Source of the DNA: an uncultured Bacillota bacterium
Lineage (GTDB): Bacteria > Bacillota > Clostridia > Tissierellales > Tepidimicrobiaceae
Assembly (NCBI GenBank): GCA_937967955.1
Contig: CALBUB010000015.1
Coordinates: 81,965-145,964, forward strand
Reading direction: 5' to 3'
Length of the DNA stretch: 64,000 nucleotides
Part shown: one piece after another, positions 8,885 to 19,000 of the stretch
How the letters are laid out: each line of letters begins with the position of its first letter
Numbering within the stretch: position 1 is the first letter of the stretch
Position numbers and translations under genes: made by a program
The notes under the pieces: generated by a model
What the model saw: the letters and a program-made list of their open reading frames with translations, nothing else
What the model was told of the DNA's origin: nothing
Databases searched by the model: none

Positions 8885-9628
8885 GTGTCAGTACTAACAA
8901 TGAAAGCTTTATTAGAAGCAGGGGTTCACTTTGGCCATCAAACTAGAAGATGGAACCCAAAAATGGAACAGTATATTTTTACTGAAAGAAATGGAATCTA
9001 CATCATTGATCTACAAAAAACCGTTAAACTAGTAGATGAAGCTTACAATTTTGTAAAAGAATTAGTAGCAAACGGTGGAGAAATACTATTTGTAGGAACA
9101 AAAAAGCAAGCTCAAGAATCAATTGCTAATGAAGCTCAAAGATGTGGAATGCACTATGTAAACCAAAGGTGGCTTGGTGGCACTCTAACTAACTTTAAAA
9201 CTATTAAGAAGAGAATAGAAAGATTGCATGAGTTAGACAAAATGGAAGAAGACGGAACTTTTGATGTATTGCCTAAGAAAGAAGTAATTAGATTAAGACA
9301 TGAAAGGGAAAGGTTAGAAAAATTCTTAGGCGGAATAAAAAATATGACTCGTATCCCAGATGCAATATATGTTGTAGACCCAAGAAAAGAGAAAATTGCT
9401 GTTAGTGAAGCAAGAAAGTTAGGTATTCCTGTAATTGCTATTGTGGATACTAATTGTGATCCTGACGAAATAGACTATATAATCCCAGGAAATGATGATG
9501 CAATTAGGGCTGTTAAGTTGTTAACAGAAACTATAGCTAATGCTGTTTTAGAAGGCAAGCAAGGGGAACAAATGACAGATGTTGAGGTAGAGGATTCTCA
9601 GGATACTGACAATGTAGTTGAAGAATAG
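8885..9628 (+). CDS. rpsB: 30S ribosomal protein S2
   Basis: 247 residues. [22 protein letters not shown] is the standard S2 N-terminus, and the whole S2 fold follows with an acidic tail. The start is GTG 8885, set by GGAGGTG at 8871-8877. An in-frame ATG 13 codons upstream (8846) gives an open but atypical extension and lies before this ribosome binding site, so it is rejected. It heads the rpsB-tsf-pyrH-frr block and is followed by a strong intrinsic terminator or attenuator. Confidence 0.97.
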   Translation: MSVLTMKALLEAGVHFGHQTRRWNPKMEQYIFTERNGIYIIDLQKTVKLVDEAYNFVKELVANGGEILFVGTKKQAQESIANEAQRCGMHYVNQRWLGGTLTNFKTIKKRIERLHELDKMEEDGTFDVLPKKEVIRLRHERERLEKFLGGIKNMTRIPDAIYVVDPRKEKIAVSEARKLGIPVIAIVDTNCDPDEIDYIIPGNDDAIRAVKLLTETIANAVLEGKQGEQMTDVEVEDSQDTDNVVEE

Positions 9629-9637
9629 GACATAAAA

Positions 9638-9680
9638 GGTAAGAGTAAAGAGGTAGTTCCTTTTGCTCTTACCATTTTTT
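9638..9680 (+). terminator. Intrinsic terminator/attenuator between rpsB and tsf
   Basis: GGTAAGAG (9638-9645) pairs with CTCTTACC (9666-9673), followed by A and six T. The loop is 20 bases. It may lower tsf expression relative to rpsB, since no promoter for tsf is obvious. Confidence 0.8.
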
Positions 9681-9701
9681 AACAATTATAGGAGGGATAA
9701 A

Positions 9702-10349
9702 ATGAAGATTAGTGCACAATTGGTAAAAGAACTTAGAGAAAGAACTGGAGCAGGAATGCTTGATTGTAAAAAAGCCTTAACTGAAACAAATGGTGATATT
9801 GAAAAGGCGATTGTAATTTTAAGAGAAAAAGGTTTATCTCAAGCTGCTAAAAAATCAGGAAGAACAGCAGCTGAAGGTTTAGTTGATGCATATATTCATG
9901 GTGGTAGAATTGGAGTACTTATTGAAGTAAATTGTGAAACTGATTTTGTTGCTAAAAATGAGGAGTTTAAAGAGTTTGTTAAAAACATGGCTATGCAAGT
10001 AGCTGCATCAAGCCCCAAATATGTTAGCAAAGAAGATGTTCCAGAGGAAGAAGTTAATGCAGAAAGGGAAATATTAACTCAACAAGCCTTAAATGAAGGC
10101 AAACCAGAGCATGTTGTTTCAAAAATAGTAGAAGGTAGATTAGAAAAGTTCTATGAAAATGTTTGTCTGTTAGAGCAACCTTATATTAGAGATACTGATA
10201 AGAAAGTAAAAGATCTATTAAATGAATTGATTGCCAAAATAGGTGAAAATATTAAAATCAGAAGATTTGTTAGATTTGAAGTAGGAGAAGGAATTGAAAA
10301 AAGAGAAGAAAATTTCGCTGAAGAAGTAGCAAAACAAATGAATAGATAA
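9702..10349 (+). CDS. tsf: Translation elongation factor Ts
   Basis: 215 residues. The N-terminal UBA-like domain [20 protein letters not shown] is diagnostic, and the T-D-F-V-A-K-N core motif that contacts EF-Tu is intact. It is the guanine-nucleotide exchange factor for EF-Tu. Length matches the short Firmicutes form. The start is ATG 9702 behind GGAGGGAT; the frame extends upstream to 9663 but only through the rpsB terminator. Confidence 0.97.
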   Translation: MKISAQLVKELRERTGAGMLDCKKALTETNGDIEKAIVILREKGLSQAAKKSGRTAAEGLVDAYIHGGRIGVLIEVNCETDFVAKNEEFKEFVKNMAMQVAASSPKYVSKEDVPEEEVNAEREILTQQALNEGKPEHVVSKIVEGRLEKFYENVCLLEQPYIRDTDKKVKDLLNELIAKIGENIKIRRFVRFEVGEGIEKREENFAEEVAKQMNR

Positions 10350-10350
10350 T

Positions 10351-10386
10351 TTAAATGGAGAACACTTAGTTGTTCTCCATTTAAAT
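10351..10386 (+). terminator. 15-bp perfect hairpin between tsf and pyrH
   Basis: TTTAAATGGAGAACA (10351-10365) pairs perfectly with 10372-10386 across a 6-base loop. Only the arm itself supplies a short T-run, so it is more likely a processing or partial termination site than a full terminator. Confidence 0.55.
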
Positions 10387-10425
10387 AGGAATACTAATAC
10401 TAGCAAGTAACAAGGGAGGTTTCTT

Positions 10426-11142
10426 ATGACGGAACCGTTATACAAAAGAGTAGTGTTGAAACTAAGTGGAGAAGCTCTAGCTGGAGAAAAAGGACATGGA
10501 ATAGATATCAACACTGTAAATAGAATAGCTAAAGAAATAAAAAGATTGAGAGAATTAGATGTAGAAGTAGCCGTTGTAGTAGGAGGAGGTAATTTTTGGA
10601 GAGGTAGATCTGCTGAAAAGATGGACAGGGCGACTTCCGATTATATGGGAATGCTAGGTACTGTTATAAATGCACTAGCTCTTCAGGATTCATTAGAAAA
10701 GTTAGGTGTTATTACTAGAGTTCAAACTGCAATTGAAATGAGACAGATTGCTGAACCATATATAAGAAGAAGAGCTATAAGACATTTGGAAAAGGGAAGA
10801 GTAGTGATTTTTGCTGCTGGTTCCGGGAATCCATATTTTTCAACAGATACTACCGCTGCATTAAGAGCTGCTGAGATTGAAGCAGATGTAATTTTGTTAG
10901 CTAAAAAGGGAGTAGACGGAGTTTATGATTCTGATCCTAAAATAAATTCCTCTGCGAAAAAGTTCGATAGCCTAACTTACATAGACATACTAAATATGGG
11001 CTTAGGGGTTATGGATTCTACAGCTACATCTTTATGTATGGACAATAAAATACCCCTTATAGTATTTGGCATCGATGAACCAAATAATATTGTAGACGTA
11101 GTGTTGGGCAAAAAAATCGGGACTTATGTAAAGGAGGTATAA
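10426..11142 (+). CDS. pyrH: Uridylate kinase
   Basis: 238 residues, amino-acid-kinase fold. [15 protein letters not shown] at the N-terminus, [10 protein letters not shown] and the [11 protein letters not shown] motif are characteristic of PyrH. It makes UDP from UMP and ATP and is allosterically regulated by GTP/UTP. GGGAGG lies 8 bases before the ATG. It sits two bases ahead of frr, as almost everywhere in bacteria. Confidence 0.97.
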   Translation: MTEPLYKRVVLKLSGEALAGEKGHGIDINTVNRIAKEIKRLRELDVEVAVVVGGGNFWRGRSAEKMDRATSDYMGMLGTVINALALQDSLEKLGVITRVQTAIEMRQIAEPYIRRRAIRHLEKGRVVIFAAGSGNPYFSTDTTAALRAAEIEADVILLAKKGVDGVYDSDPKINSSAKKFDSLTYIDILNMGLGVMDSTATSLCMDNKIPLIVFGIDEPNNIVDVVLGKKIGTYVKEV

Positions 11143-11144
11143 GT

Positions 11145-11702
11145 ATGTATTTAGATGTCCATAAGGAAGCTGAGAATAGGATGAAAAAAACTGTCGAAGT
11201 TTACAAAGAAGAATTAAAGGGTATAAGAGCAGGTAGAGCCAATCCAGCACTTTTAGATCAAATCTTAGTAGATTATTATGGTACTCCAACTCCAGTAAAA
11301 CAATTAGCAACTATAACAGCGCCTGAACCAAGATTACTAGTTGTGCAACCTTGGGATGCCAATTTAATTCCAGCTATTGAAAAGGCAATATTAAAATCTG
11401 ATTTAGGACTAAATCCTTCAAATGATGGAAAGGTAATCAGGCTTCCTATACCATTACTTACAGAAGAAAGAAGAAAGGAACTAGTAAAATTAGTTAAAAA
11501 GAGCAGTGAAAATGCAAAAGTTTCAATAAGAAACATAAGAAGAGAAACAATTGATGCAATTAAAAAGATGGAAAAAAACAAGGAATTAAGTGAAGATGAT
11601 AGAAAAGCAGCAGAAAATGAAACTCAAAAGATTACAGATAACTACATTAAAATGATTGATGAGTTGACTAGCAAAAAAGAGGAAGAATTACTAGAGTTAT
11701 AA
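11145..11702 (+). CDS. frr: Ribosome recycling factor
   Basis: 185 residues, the usual RRF length. [26 protein letters not shown] and the C-terminal [16 protein letters not shown] helix are standard. With EF-G it splits post-termination ribosomes. ATG 11145 follows GGAGG. A strong terminator comes right after the gene and ends the ribosomal block. Confidence 0.97.
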   Translation: MYLDVHKEAENRMKKTVEVYKEELKGIRAGRANPALLDQILVDYYGTPTPVKQLATITAPEPRLLVVQPWDANLIPAIEKAILKSDLGLNPSNDGKVIRLPIPLLTEERRKELVKLVKKSSENAKVSIRNIRRETIDAIKKMEKNKELSEDDRKAAENETQKITDNYIKMIDELTSKKEEELLEL

Positions 11703-11709
11703 AATATTT

Positions 11710-11738
11710 CCCCTTCTTAATATAAAGAAGGGGTTTTT
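11710..11738 (+). terminator. Intrinsic terminator after frr
   Basis: CCCCTTCTT (11710-11718) pairs with AAGAAGGGG (11725-11733) and is followed by TTTTT. uppS starts only 20 bp downstream with no clear promoter, so read-through probably feeds it. Confidence 0.9.
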
Positions 11739-11757
11739 ACGATAAGGAGGAATGTAA

Positions 11758-12501
11758 TTGAATAATAATGAAATATTGAGATTAAAAGAACAAATAGATA
11801 TGGATAGGATACCAAAACATATAGCAATTATAATGGATGGTAATGGCAGATGGGCAAAGGAGAGACACCTACCAAGAACTGCTGGTCATCGGGAAGGGGT
11901 GGAAAGAGTAACTGAAATAGTAGAGGCAGCTTATAATTTAAATATACAGTATTTATCCTTGTATGCTTTTTCAACTGAAAATTGGAAAAGGCCTAAGGAA
12001 GAAGTTGGGGCCTTAATGAAGTTGTTGATTTCATATATTAAAAGAGAACTAGATAAGATCCATAAGAACAATATAAGAATACAAACTATGGGAGATATAT
12101 ATAAATTACCAAAGAGTGTTGTTGAACAAGTAGAAAGGGCTATAGAAAAGACTAAAAATAATACTGGCATGGTCCTTAATATTGGCCTAAACTATGGAGG
12201 AAGGGATGAAATAATAAGAGCTGTAAAAAATATTTTAGCTGATGTAAAAAAGGGTAAACTAAAAGAAGAAGATATTAATACTGATGTTTTCAGTAAATAT
12301 CTGTATACTTCAGAATTACCAGATCCAGATCTGTTAATTAGGCCTAGTGGAGAATTGAGATTGAGTAATTTTATGTTGTATCAAGTTGCGTATACAGAGT
12401 TTTATTTTCCTGAAATTTATTGGCCTGATTTTAAACCTAAATATCTATATGAAGCCATTATAGAGTATCAAAAAAGACATAGAAGGTTTGGAGGAATATA
12501 G
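11758..12501 (+). CDS. uppS: Isoprenyl transferase (undecaprenyl diphosphate synthase)
   Basis: 247 residues. I-M-D-G-N-G-R-W-A-K, with catalytic Asp and the R-x-x-G-H-R-E-G patch, and the C-terminal E-L-R-L-S-N-F-M-L-Y-Q region define a cis-prenyltransferase. It makes the C55 lipid carrier for cell wall synthesis. The TTG start at 11758 is fixed by AAGGAGG at 11744-11750; an ATG at 11752 is immediately followed by a stop. cdsA begins directly after its stop codon. Confidence 0.96.
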   Translation: MNNNEILRLKEQIDMDRIPKHIAIIMDGNGRWAKERHLPRTAGHREGVERVTEIVEAAYNLNIQYLSLYAFSTENWKRPKEEVGALMKLLISYIKRELDKIHKNNIRIQTMGDIYKLPKSVVEQVERAIEKTKNNTGMVLNIGLNYGGRDEIIRAVKNILADVKKGKLKEEDINTDVFSKYLYTSELPDPDLLIRPSGELRLSNFMLYQVAYTEFYFPEIYWPDFKPKYLYEAIIEYQKRHRRFGGI

Positions 12502-13281
12502 GTGAAATCTTTAATTGTAAGGACTTCTAGTGGTTTAGTAATAGTGTTATTAACTATCCTTGCTATAGTAATAGGCAAGTGGGCTTTAGCTTTTTATTTA
12601 TTTTTGTTATCCTTAATCGGCATTAGGGAATTTTATATGGCAGCAAACAATAAAAACATACGCCCTATTAAGTTAATAGGATATATTAGCTGTGTTGGCT
12701 TTTTATTAAATAGCTTAGATTACAGTTGGGCAAGTTTATTAAACATATTCATATTTATAATCATAGGGTTGCTGTTATATACAATTATTAAAAAAGATGT
12801 TAGTTTTAAAGATATTGTAATAACTTTTTTTGGCATTTTTTACATACCTTTTTTATTTCAACATATTATATACCTAGATAATAAAATTTACGTAGCCTTA
12901 ATCTTTATAATATCCTGGGGAACAGACACTTTTGCATATATAGTTGGCTGTTTATTTGGCAAACATAAATTATGTCCTAAATTGAGTCCTAAGAAAACTG
13001 TTGAAGGTTCTATAGGTGGCATATTTGGAGCAATTATACTAGTTTGCTTACTAGCTTTTTATTTTGAATTAAAGCCTTTATGGTTTTTTGTTATCCTCGC
13101 TTTAACAGGTTCAATTGTAGCCCAAATTGGGGACTTAACTGCATCTAAAATTAAAAGAATTACAGGTATAAAGGATTTTGGCTTTATAATGCCTGGACAT
13201 GGAGGCATTTTAGATAGATTTGATAGTATACTGTTTGTAGCTACATATGTTTACTATATTTTAAAAATTTTTAACTATTAG
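12502..13281 (+). CDS. cdsA: Phosphatidate cytidylyltransferase
   Basis: 259 residues, multi-pass membrane protein with about seven or eight hydrophobic helices. The C-terminal signature S-K-I-K-R-x-x-G-I-K-D-F-G-x-x-x-P-G-H-G-G-I-L-D-R-F-D is complete. It makes CDP-diacylglycerol for phospholipid synthesis and feeds PgsA (37748). GTG start with GGAGGAA overlapping the end of uppS. In many Firmicutes dxr comes next; here only 15 bp separate it from rseP. Confidence 0.95.
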   Translation: MKSLIVRTSSGLVIVLLTILAIVIGKWALAFYLFLLSLIGIREFYMAANNKNIRPIKLIGYISCVGFLLNSLDYSWASLLNIFIFIIIGLLLYTIIKKDVSFKDIVITFFGIFYIPFLFQHIIYLDNKIYVALIFIISWGTDTFAYIVGCLFGKHKLCPKLSPKKTVEGSIGGIFGAIILVCLLAFYFELKPLWFFVILALTGSIVAQIGDLTASKIKRITGIKDFGFIMPGHGGILDRFDSILFVATYVYYILKIFNY

Positions 13282-13296
13282 ATTGGATGGTGAGAT

Positions 13297-14310
13297 ATGT
13301 TAACTTTAGTATCTTCCATATTTGTATTTTTCATGGTAATACTATTCCATGAGTTTGGTCATTTTATTGTAGCAAAAGCTGCTGGCATAAAGGTTAAAGA
13401 GTTTTCTATAGGTATGGGCCCAAGGCTTTTCCAAAGGAAAAAAGGTGAGACGAAATACTCTATTAGAATTCTTCCCGTTGGCGGATATTGCAGCATGGAA
13501 GGAGAGGATGAAAAGTCAGACGATCCTAGAAGTTTTAACAATGCTCCAACATTATCTAAAATTGCAGTAGTAGTTGCAGGTTCAATAATGAACTTAATAC
13601 TGGCTTTAATAGTTCTATCTATTGTATCTTATAATGTAGGTGTACCTACAACTACAGTAGAGGAAGTTGTTGCCGATTCCCCTGCTGAAGAAGCAGGTAT
13701 AAAAAGTGGAGATGTTATTTTAAATATTAATGATGTAGATATTGATAGTTGGCAAGATATATTAAATGAAGTTGGTAACTCTAAGCCAGAAGAAATGATG
13801 CATGTGAAAGTTTTAAGGGAGAATAAAATTATTGAATTCAATCTAAAACCAACTATAAGTGAAGACAACAGGGTTATTATTGGTATAGCCCCAGTAATAG
13901 ACAGATCTATAAAATCATCTATTATAGGCGGTATCAAAGAAACTGGTGCTATGCTCAAAATAATGTTTAATTTCATACAGACTATTTTTAAAGGTGGAGT
14001 AAGTGCTAGGGATCTATCTGGTCCTGTTGGGATAATATATTCTATTGGTGAAGCAGCAAAATACGGCTTAGTTAACCTGTTATACTTAATGGGTTTTATC
14101 AGTGTGAATTTAGGTGTATTTAACTTATTACCCATTCCAGCTTTAGATGGAAGCAGGATCGTATTTTTAATTATAGAGCTTATAAGGGGTAAGCCCATAG
14201 ATCCAGAGAAGGAAGGTTATGTTCACTTTGTTGGCTTTATTTTATTGATGCTACTAATGATAACTGTAACATACTTTGATATTAATAGATTCAACATATT
14301 TGGAAGGTGA
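13297..14310 (+). CDS. rseP: Site-2 intramembrane zinc metalloprotease RseP/RasP
   Basis: 337 residues. H-E-F-G-H-F (about 18-23) is the HExxH zinc site in the first membrane helix. A PDZ domain spans about 110-190. N-L-L-P-I-P-A-L-D-G-S-R near residue 280 supplies the third zinc ligand. Such proteases cut anti-sigma factors and signal peptide remnants in the membrane. ATG 13297 has a weak GGATGGTGAG ribosome binding site. The ispG ribosome binding site lies within its last codons. Confidence 0.94.
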   Translation: MLTLVSSIFVFFMVILFHEFGHFIVAKAAGIKVKEFSIGMGPRLFQRKKGETKYSIRILPVGGYCSMEGEDEKSDDPRSFNNAPTLSKIAVVVAGSIMNLILALIVLSIVSYNVGVPTTTVEEVVADSPAEEAGIKSGDVILNINDVDIDSWQDILNEVGNSKPEEMMHVKVLRENKIIEFNLKPTISEDNRVIIGIAPVIDRSIKSSIIGGIKETGAMLKIMFNFIQTIFKGGVSARDLSGPVGIIYSIGEAAKYGLVNLLYLMGFISVNLGVFNLLPIPALDGSRIVFLIIELIRGKPIDPEKEGYVHFVGFILLMLLMITVTYFDINRFNIFGR

Positions 14311-14314
14311 TTTT

Positions 14315-15364
14315 ATGCATAGAAAGAAAACTAGGAGAATTATGGTAGGAAATGTACCAGTAGGAGGAGATAGTCCTATTACTGTACAATCCATGACAAA
14401 TACAATAACAAAAGACATCCCATCTACAGTAAAGCAGATAAAGGAACTTGAAAAAGAAGGTTGTCATATTATTAGAGCTGCTATAACCGATTTTGATGAT
14501 GCAAAGGCAATAGGAGAAATCAAAAAGTATATAAGTATACCTTTTATTGCAGACATACAATTTGACTATAAACTAGCCATTGCAGCAGTTGAAAATGGGG
14601 CAGATTGTTTGAGGATAAATCCTGGAAATATAGGCTCTTTACAAAAAGTCAAAGAAATAGTTAAGTGTTGTAAAGAAAGAGGAGTTCCTATAAGAGTAGG
14701 TGTTAATTCTGGCTCTATTAAAAAGGAATTTTTGGAAAAATATAATGGAGTAAATGCTGATTCCATAGTTTATAGTGCTTTAGAGCAAATAAGATTACTA
14801 GAAGATATGGATTTCTATGATATTAAAGTTTCTTTAAAGGCTAGTGATGTTTCCCTTACAATAGAAGCTTACGAAAAGATGGCAGAAATGACAGATTATC
14901 CTCTCCATCTAGGAGTAACAGAGGCAGGACCTAAATTAAGGGGTACCATTAAGTCTGCTATAGGAATTGGAACTCTCTTATCTAAAGGTATAGGAGATAC
15001 TATTAGGGTATCTTTAACTGGTAATCCAATAGAGGAAGTAAGGGTTGGAAGAGAAATTTTAAGAGCTCTTGGCTTGTTAAAAGAAGGAATAGATATAATA
15101 TCATGTCCTACTTGTGGCAGAACTAAAATAAAGCTTATAGAGCTAGTAGAAGAAGCAGAAAAACGATTAAAAAATATAAAAAAGCCGCTAAAAGTTGCCA
15201 TTATGGGCTGTCCAGTTAATGGACCTGGAGAAGCAAGGGAAGCAGATATTGGTATTGCTGGAGGAAATGGAGTAGGTATAATATTTAAAAAAGGTAAAGT
15301 TGTAAAGAAGGTTAAAGAAGAATATTTAATGGATGAGTTGGTTAAAGAGATAAGCAATCTATAA
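14315..15364 (+). CDS. ispG: 4-Hydroxy-3-methylbut-2-en-1-yl diphosphate synthase (flavodoxin)
   Basis: 349 residues. G-G-D-S-P-I-T-V-Q-S-M-T-N-T and R-I-N-P-G-N-I-G are typical IspG. The [4Fe-4S] cysteines are C-P-T-C-G-R and the later G-C-P-V-N-G-P-G-E-A. Penultimate step of the MEP isoprenoid pathway; the last enzyme IspH is seen as a fragment at the right end. The start is ATG 14315 behind GGAAGGTGA; an upstream in-frame start at 14276 lies inside rseP and is rejected. Dxr is not encoded here although ispG keeps its place. Confidence 0.96.
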   Translation: MHRKKTRRIMVGNVPVGGDSPITVQSMTNTITKDIPSTVKQIKELEKEGCHIIRAAITDFDDAKAIGEIKKYISIPFIADIQFDYKLAIAAVENGADCLRINPGNIGSLQKVKEIVKCCKERGVPIRVGVNSGSIKKEFLEKYNGVNADSIVYSALEQIRLLEDMDFYDIKVSLKASDVSLTIEAYEKMAEMTDYPLHLGVTEAGPKLRGTIKSAIGIGTLLSKGIGDTIRVSLTGNPIEEVRVGREILRALGLLKEGIDIISCPTCGRTKIKLIELVEEAEKRLKNIKKPLKVAIMGCPVNGPGEAREADIGIAGGNGVGIIFKKGKVVKKVKEEYLMDELVKEISNL

Positions 15365-15384
15365 CAGTAGTGAGGTTTGATTGT

Positions 15385-16050
15385 ATGTTAGAAGTAAAAG
15401 ATGTTGTTATTAGGCTTTTACTATCTATACTTCTATCGAGTATTATTGGATTAGATAGGGAGAGTATCAACAAACCGGCAGGCTTGAGGACCCATGTATT
15501 GGTTTCCTTAGCTTCCACTTTGATAATGCTATTGTCCTTATATTTAGCTGGTATAAACAATGGGTATTATTCAGATAGATTGGCATCGGAAGTAATAAGT
15601 GGAGTAGGCTTTTTAGGAGCAGGAACTATATTGAGAAGGGATAGAGGGATAGTGACTGGCTTGACTACTGCTGCAAGTTTGTGGGCAGTTGCAGCAATAG
15701 GCTTGGCAGTTGGAGCTGGCTTTTATTTAGGTGCTACTTTAGCTACTGGCTTAGTAATTATTACTTTAATATTATTCCAAAAACTTAATATTAGGCTGCC
15801 AAATAGAAGAAGCAGGCATATAGTCAATATAAAAATATTATCTGTTGACAAGCCAGGACAAATAGGTAAGATTGGCCAAGTGTTAGGAAGGTTTAATGCC
15901 AATATATTAAATATAAATATTGAGCATACTGAAAATGGATTAATAGCCATAAATACGGAAGTGGGCTTACAAAGCTCTAATTCAATAATAGAAATAGTTA
16001 ATAATCTTGCCAACGTAGAAGGGGTTGTAGAAGTCTTCCAATATAACTAA
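15385..16050 (+). CDS. MgtC/SapB-family membrane protein
   Basis: About 221 residues. Four or five membrane helices lie in the first 140 residues, with the family pattern G-L-D-R-E-S-x-N-K-P-A-G-L-R-T-H and the acidic/arginine pairs within membrane segments. A C-terminal ACT-like soluble domain follows (V-D-K-P-G-Q-I-G-K-I). MgtC-type proteins are linked to growth at low magnesium and to control of P-type or F-type ATPases; the exact role here is unknown. The frame opens at GTG 15370, but GAGG at 15372-15375 favours ATG 15385. Location between ispG and polC is unusual. Confidence 0.85.
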   Translation: MLEVKDVVIRLLLSILLSSIIGLDRESINKPAGLRTHVLVSLASTLIMLLSLYLAGINNGYYSDRLASEVISGVGFLGAGTILRRDRGIVTGLTTAASLWAVAAIGLAVGAGFYLGATLATGLVIITLILFQKLNIRLPNRRSRHIVNIKILSVDKPGQIGKIGQVLGRFNANILNINIEHTENGLIAINTEVGLQSSNSIIEIVNNLANVEGVVEVFQYN

Positions 16051-16068
16051 GGAGGCTAGGATAAAATA

Positions 16069-19000
16069 ATGAATGTATCTGGTAGGCCTTTAAGAGAAAT
16101 TTTTAATAAAAACCATATTTCTATTGACTCTTCTGTTGATAATGTATATGTAGATAAAGTATTGTTAAATAGGCAGAAACATATGCTTAAAATATTCCTT
16201 ACTTCAAAAGAACTAATATGGGAGAAGGAATTGGAAAAGCTAAAAAAACTTTTCCAGGACAAGTTTTCTTACTTAAAAGTGGAACTAAGTATTAGATATG
16301 ATATTGCAGAAAAGCCTGAAAAATTTATGAAAAAGTATTGGAATAATATACTATTCCATATTGAAAAAAATATACCTTCTAGCAAATGTTGGCTTGAAGA
16401 CCTTAAATATGACTTTAAAAAAAACACCCTTATTATATACTCTAGTTCTCAAGGGACTACCTATGCTTTAAAAAGTAATAAAATAGACTTAATAATAAAA
16501 GAAAAAGTTAAGAAAGAATTAAATCTAAACTGGGATATAACAATAGACGATTCAAAAGTAAAGGATAATGGTGACGGCTTTATAGAGAAAAAAGAGACGG
16601 AAGAAAAAGAAATGTCTGTAGAGCTTTTAACTAGTATTGGAAAAGAAAATAAAACTGCCATTAAAGACTCTCCAGTACCAAAAGAGGATTACATTTTTGG
16701 AAAGAAAATTGATGAGGAAGCAATTAAGATAAGTGAGCTCACCACTGATGCTAATTCTGTTGTTATTTCTGGAGAAGTCTTCTCGTTAGAATTTAAAGAT
16801 ATAAAAGGAAATAGGAAGCTGGCCACATTAAATATAACTGATTTGAGTGACTCTATTACAGCTAAAGTTTTTTTAAATGAAAAGCAATATGATGAATTTA
16901 GTGTAAATATTCATAATGGCTCCTATGTAAAAGTGGAAGGTAACTTACAATATGACAATTTCATGAGATGTACAGTCTTAATGATAAAGTCTCTAAATCT
17001 ATTAGGTAAAAAGGAAAGGATGGATACTGCAAAAGAAAAGAGAGTTGAATTACATTTACACACTCAAATGAGTGCAATGGATGGTGTAACTAGTTTTAAT
17101 AAGCTTTGTGAAAGGGCTAAAAAATGGGGACATAAGGCTATTGCCATTACAGACCATGGAGTAGTTCAAGGTTTTCCTGAAGCTATGGAGGCAGCAAAAA
17201 AATATGGCATTAAAGTAATTTATGGTGTTGAAGGTTATTTAGTTAATGATAAAAAACCTATATTGACTAACTGTGACAAAGAAAAGGAATATAATGAATT
17301 TGTAGTTTTTGATATAGAAACTACCGGCCTTTCTCCTGTTAATGATATGATAACGGAAATCGGTGCAGTAAAAATTGTAAATGGCCAAATTGTTGAAGAA
17401 TTTAATCAGCTTGTTAATCCAGAAAGGGATATTCCAGAAAATATAGTAAAATTAACCGGCATAACTAATGAAATGGTAAAAGATATGCCAACAATTGACA
17501 AGGTTTTACCAAAATTTAAAGAGTTTATTAAGGATTCAATATTGGTTGCCCATAATGCATCTTTTGATGTAGGTTTTATTAGGGAACAATTTAGAAGAAT
17601 AGGAGAAGTATTGGAAAATCCTGTATTAGATACATTAGAACTATCTAGGAATTTACTTCCTCAGTTAAAAAGCCACAGGCTAAATATTATTGCAAAATAT
17701 TTAAATGTTAGTTTAGAAAATCACCATAGAGCAGTAGATGATGCTAAAGCTACAGCAGAAATTTTTATTAAATTTTTAGAGTTACTAAAAAGTAGAGGAA
17801 TAAGCGATATTACAAAAGTGAATGATATTGTTCTAGATAAAAATGATTTTAAAGGAGAATCTTACCATATAATTATTCTAGTAAAAAATTTAGTTGGATT
17901 AAAAAATCTATACAAATTAATATCTGAATCCCATCTAAAATATTTTTATAAAAGACCAAGAATTCCAAAGTCTTTATTAAGTGCACATAGAGAAGGGCTT
18001 ATTATAGGAAGTGCTTGTGAGGCTGGCGAATTGTATAGGGCAATATTAAGAAATAAAGATGCTAATGAGATTAATAATATAGTGGAATTTTACGATTATT
18101 TGGAAATCCAACCTATAGGTAATAATATGCATCTAGTTAGGGAAGGCTTAGTAGAAGGAGAAGAAGAGCTTAAAAATATAAATAGGAAAATCGTTGAATT
18201 GGGTGAAAAGTTTAATAAACCTGTAGTTGCAACTGGTGATGTACATTTTTTGGAGCCTGAAGATGAAATCTATAGAAGGATTTTAATGCATGGTCAAGGT
18301 TTTTCAGATGCAGAAATACAGCCACCACTATATTTTAAGACTACAGATGAGATGCTGGAAGAATTTGAATACTTAGGTAAAGAAAAGGCAGAAGAAGTGG
18401 TAGTCAAGAATACAAACCTAATAGCAGATATGGTAGAAGATATACTTCCTATACCAGAAGGAACTTATCCACCAGTAATAGAAGGAGCAGAAGAAGAACT
18501 TAGAAGAATTACTTATAACAGGGCTATTGAAATTTATGGAGAGCCTTTACCCAAAATAGTTAAGGATAGATTAGATAAAGAGCTAAACTCAATTATAAAA
18601 AATGGGTATGCAGTAATGTATATTATTGCACAAAAATTAGTTGCCAAGTCTTTGTCAGATGGCTATTTAGTTGGTTCTAGAGGTTCTGTTGGCTCTTCTT
18701 TTGTTGCTACTATGAGTGGTATTACAGAAGTAAATCCACTGGTTCCCCATTATGTTTGTCCAAATTGTAAATATAGTGAGTTTATAGAAGATGGTTCAGT
18801 AGGTTCAGGGGTAGATTTGCCAGATAAGGACTGTCCAAAATGTAATACAAGACTAAATAAAGATGGTCATGATATTCCGTTTGAAGTGTTTTTAGGGTTT
18901 GAGGGAGACAAGGAACCTGATATAGATTTAAATTTTGCTGGAGAATATCAACCTAAGGCTCATAAATATACAGAGGAGCTATTTGGAGAAGGTTACGTAT

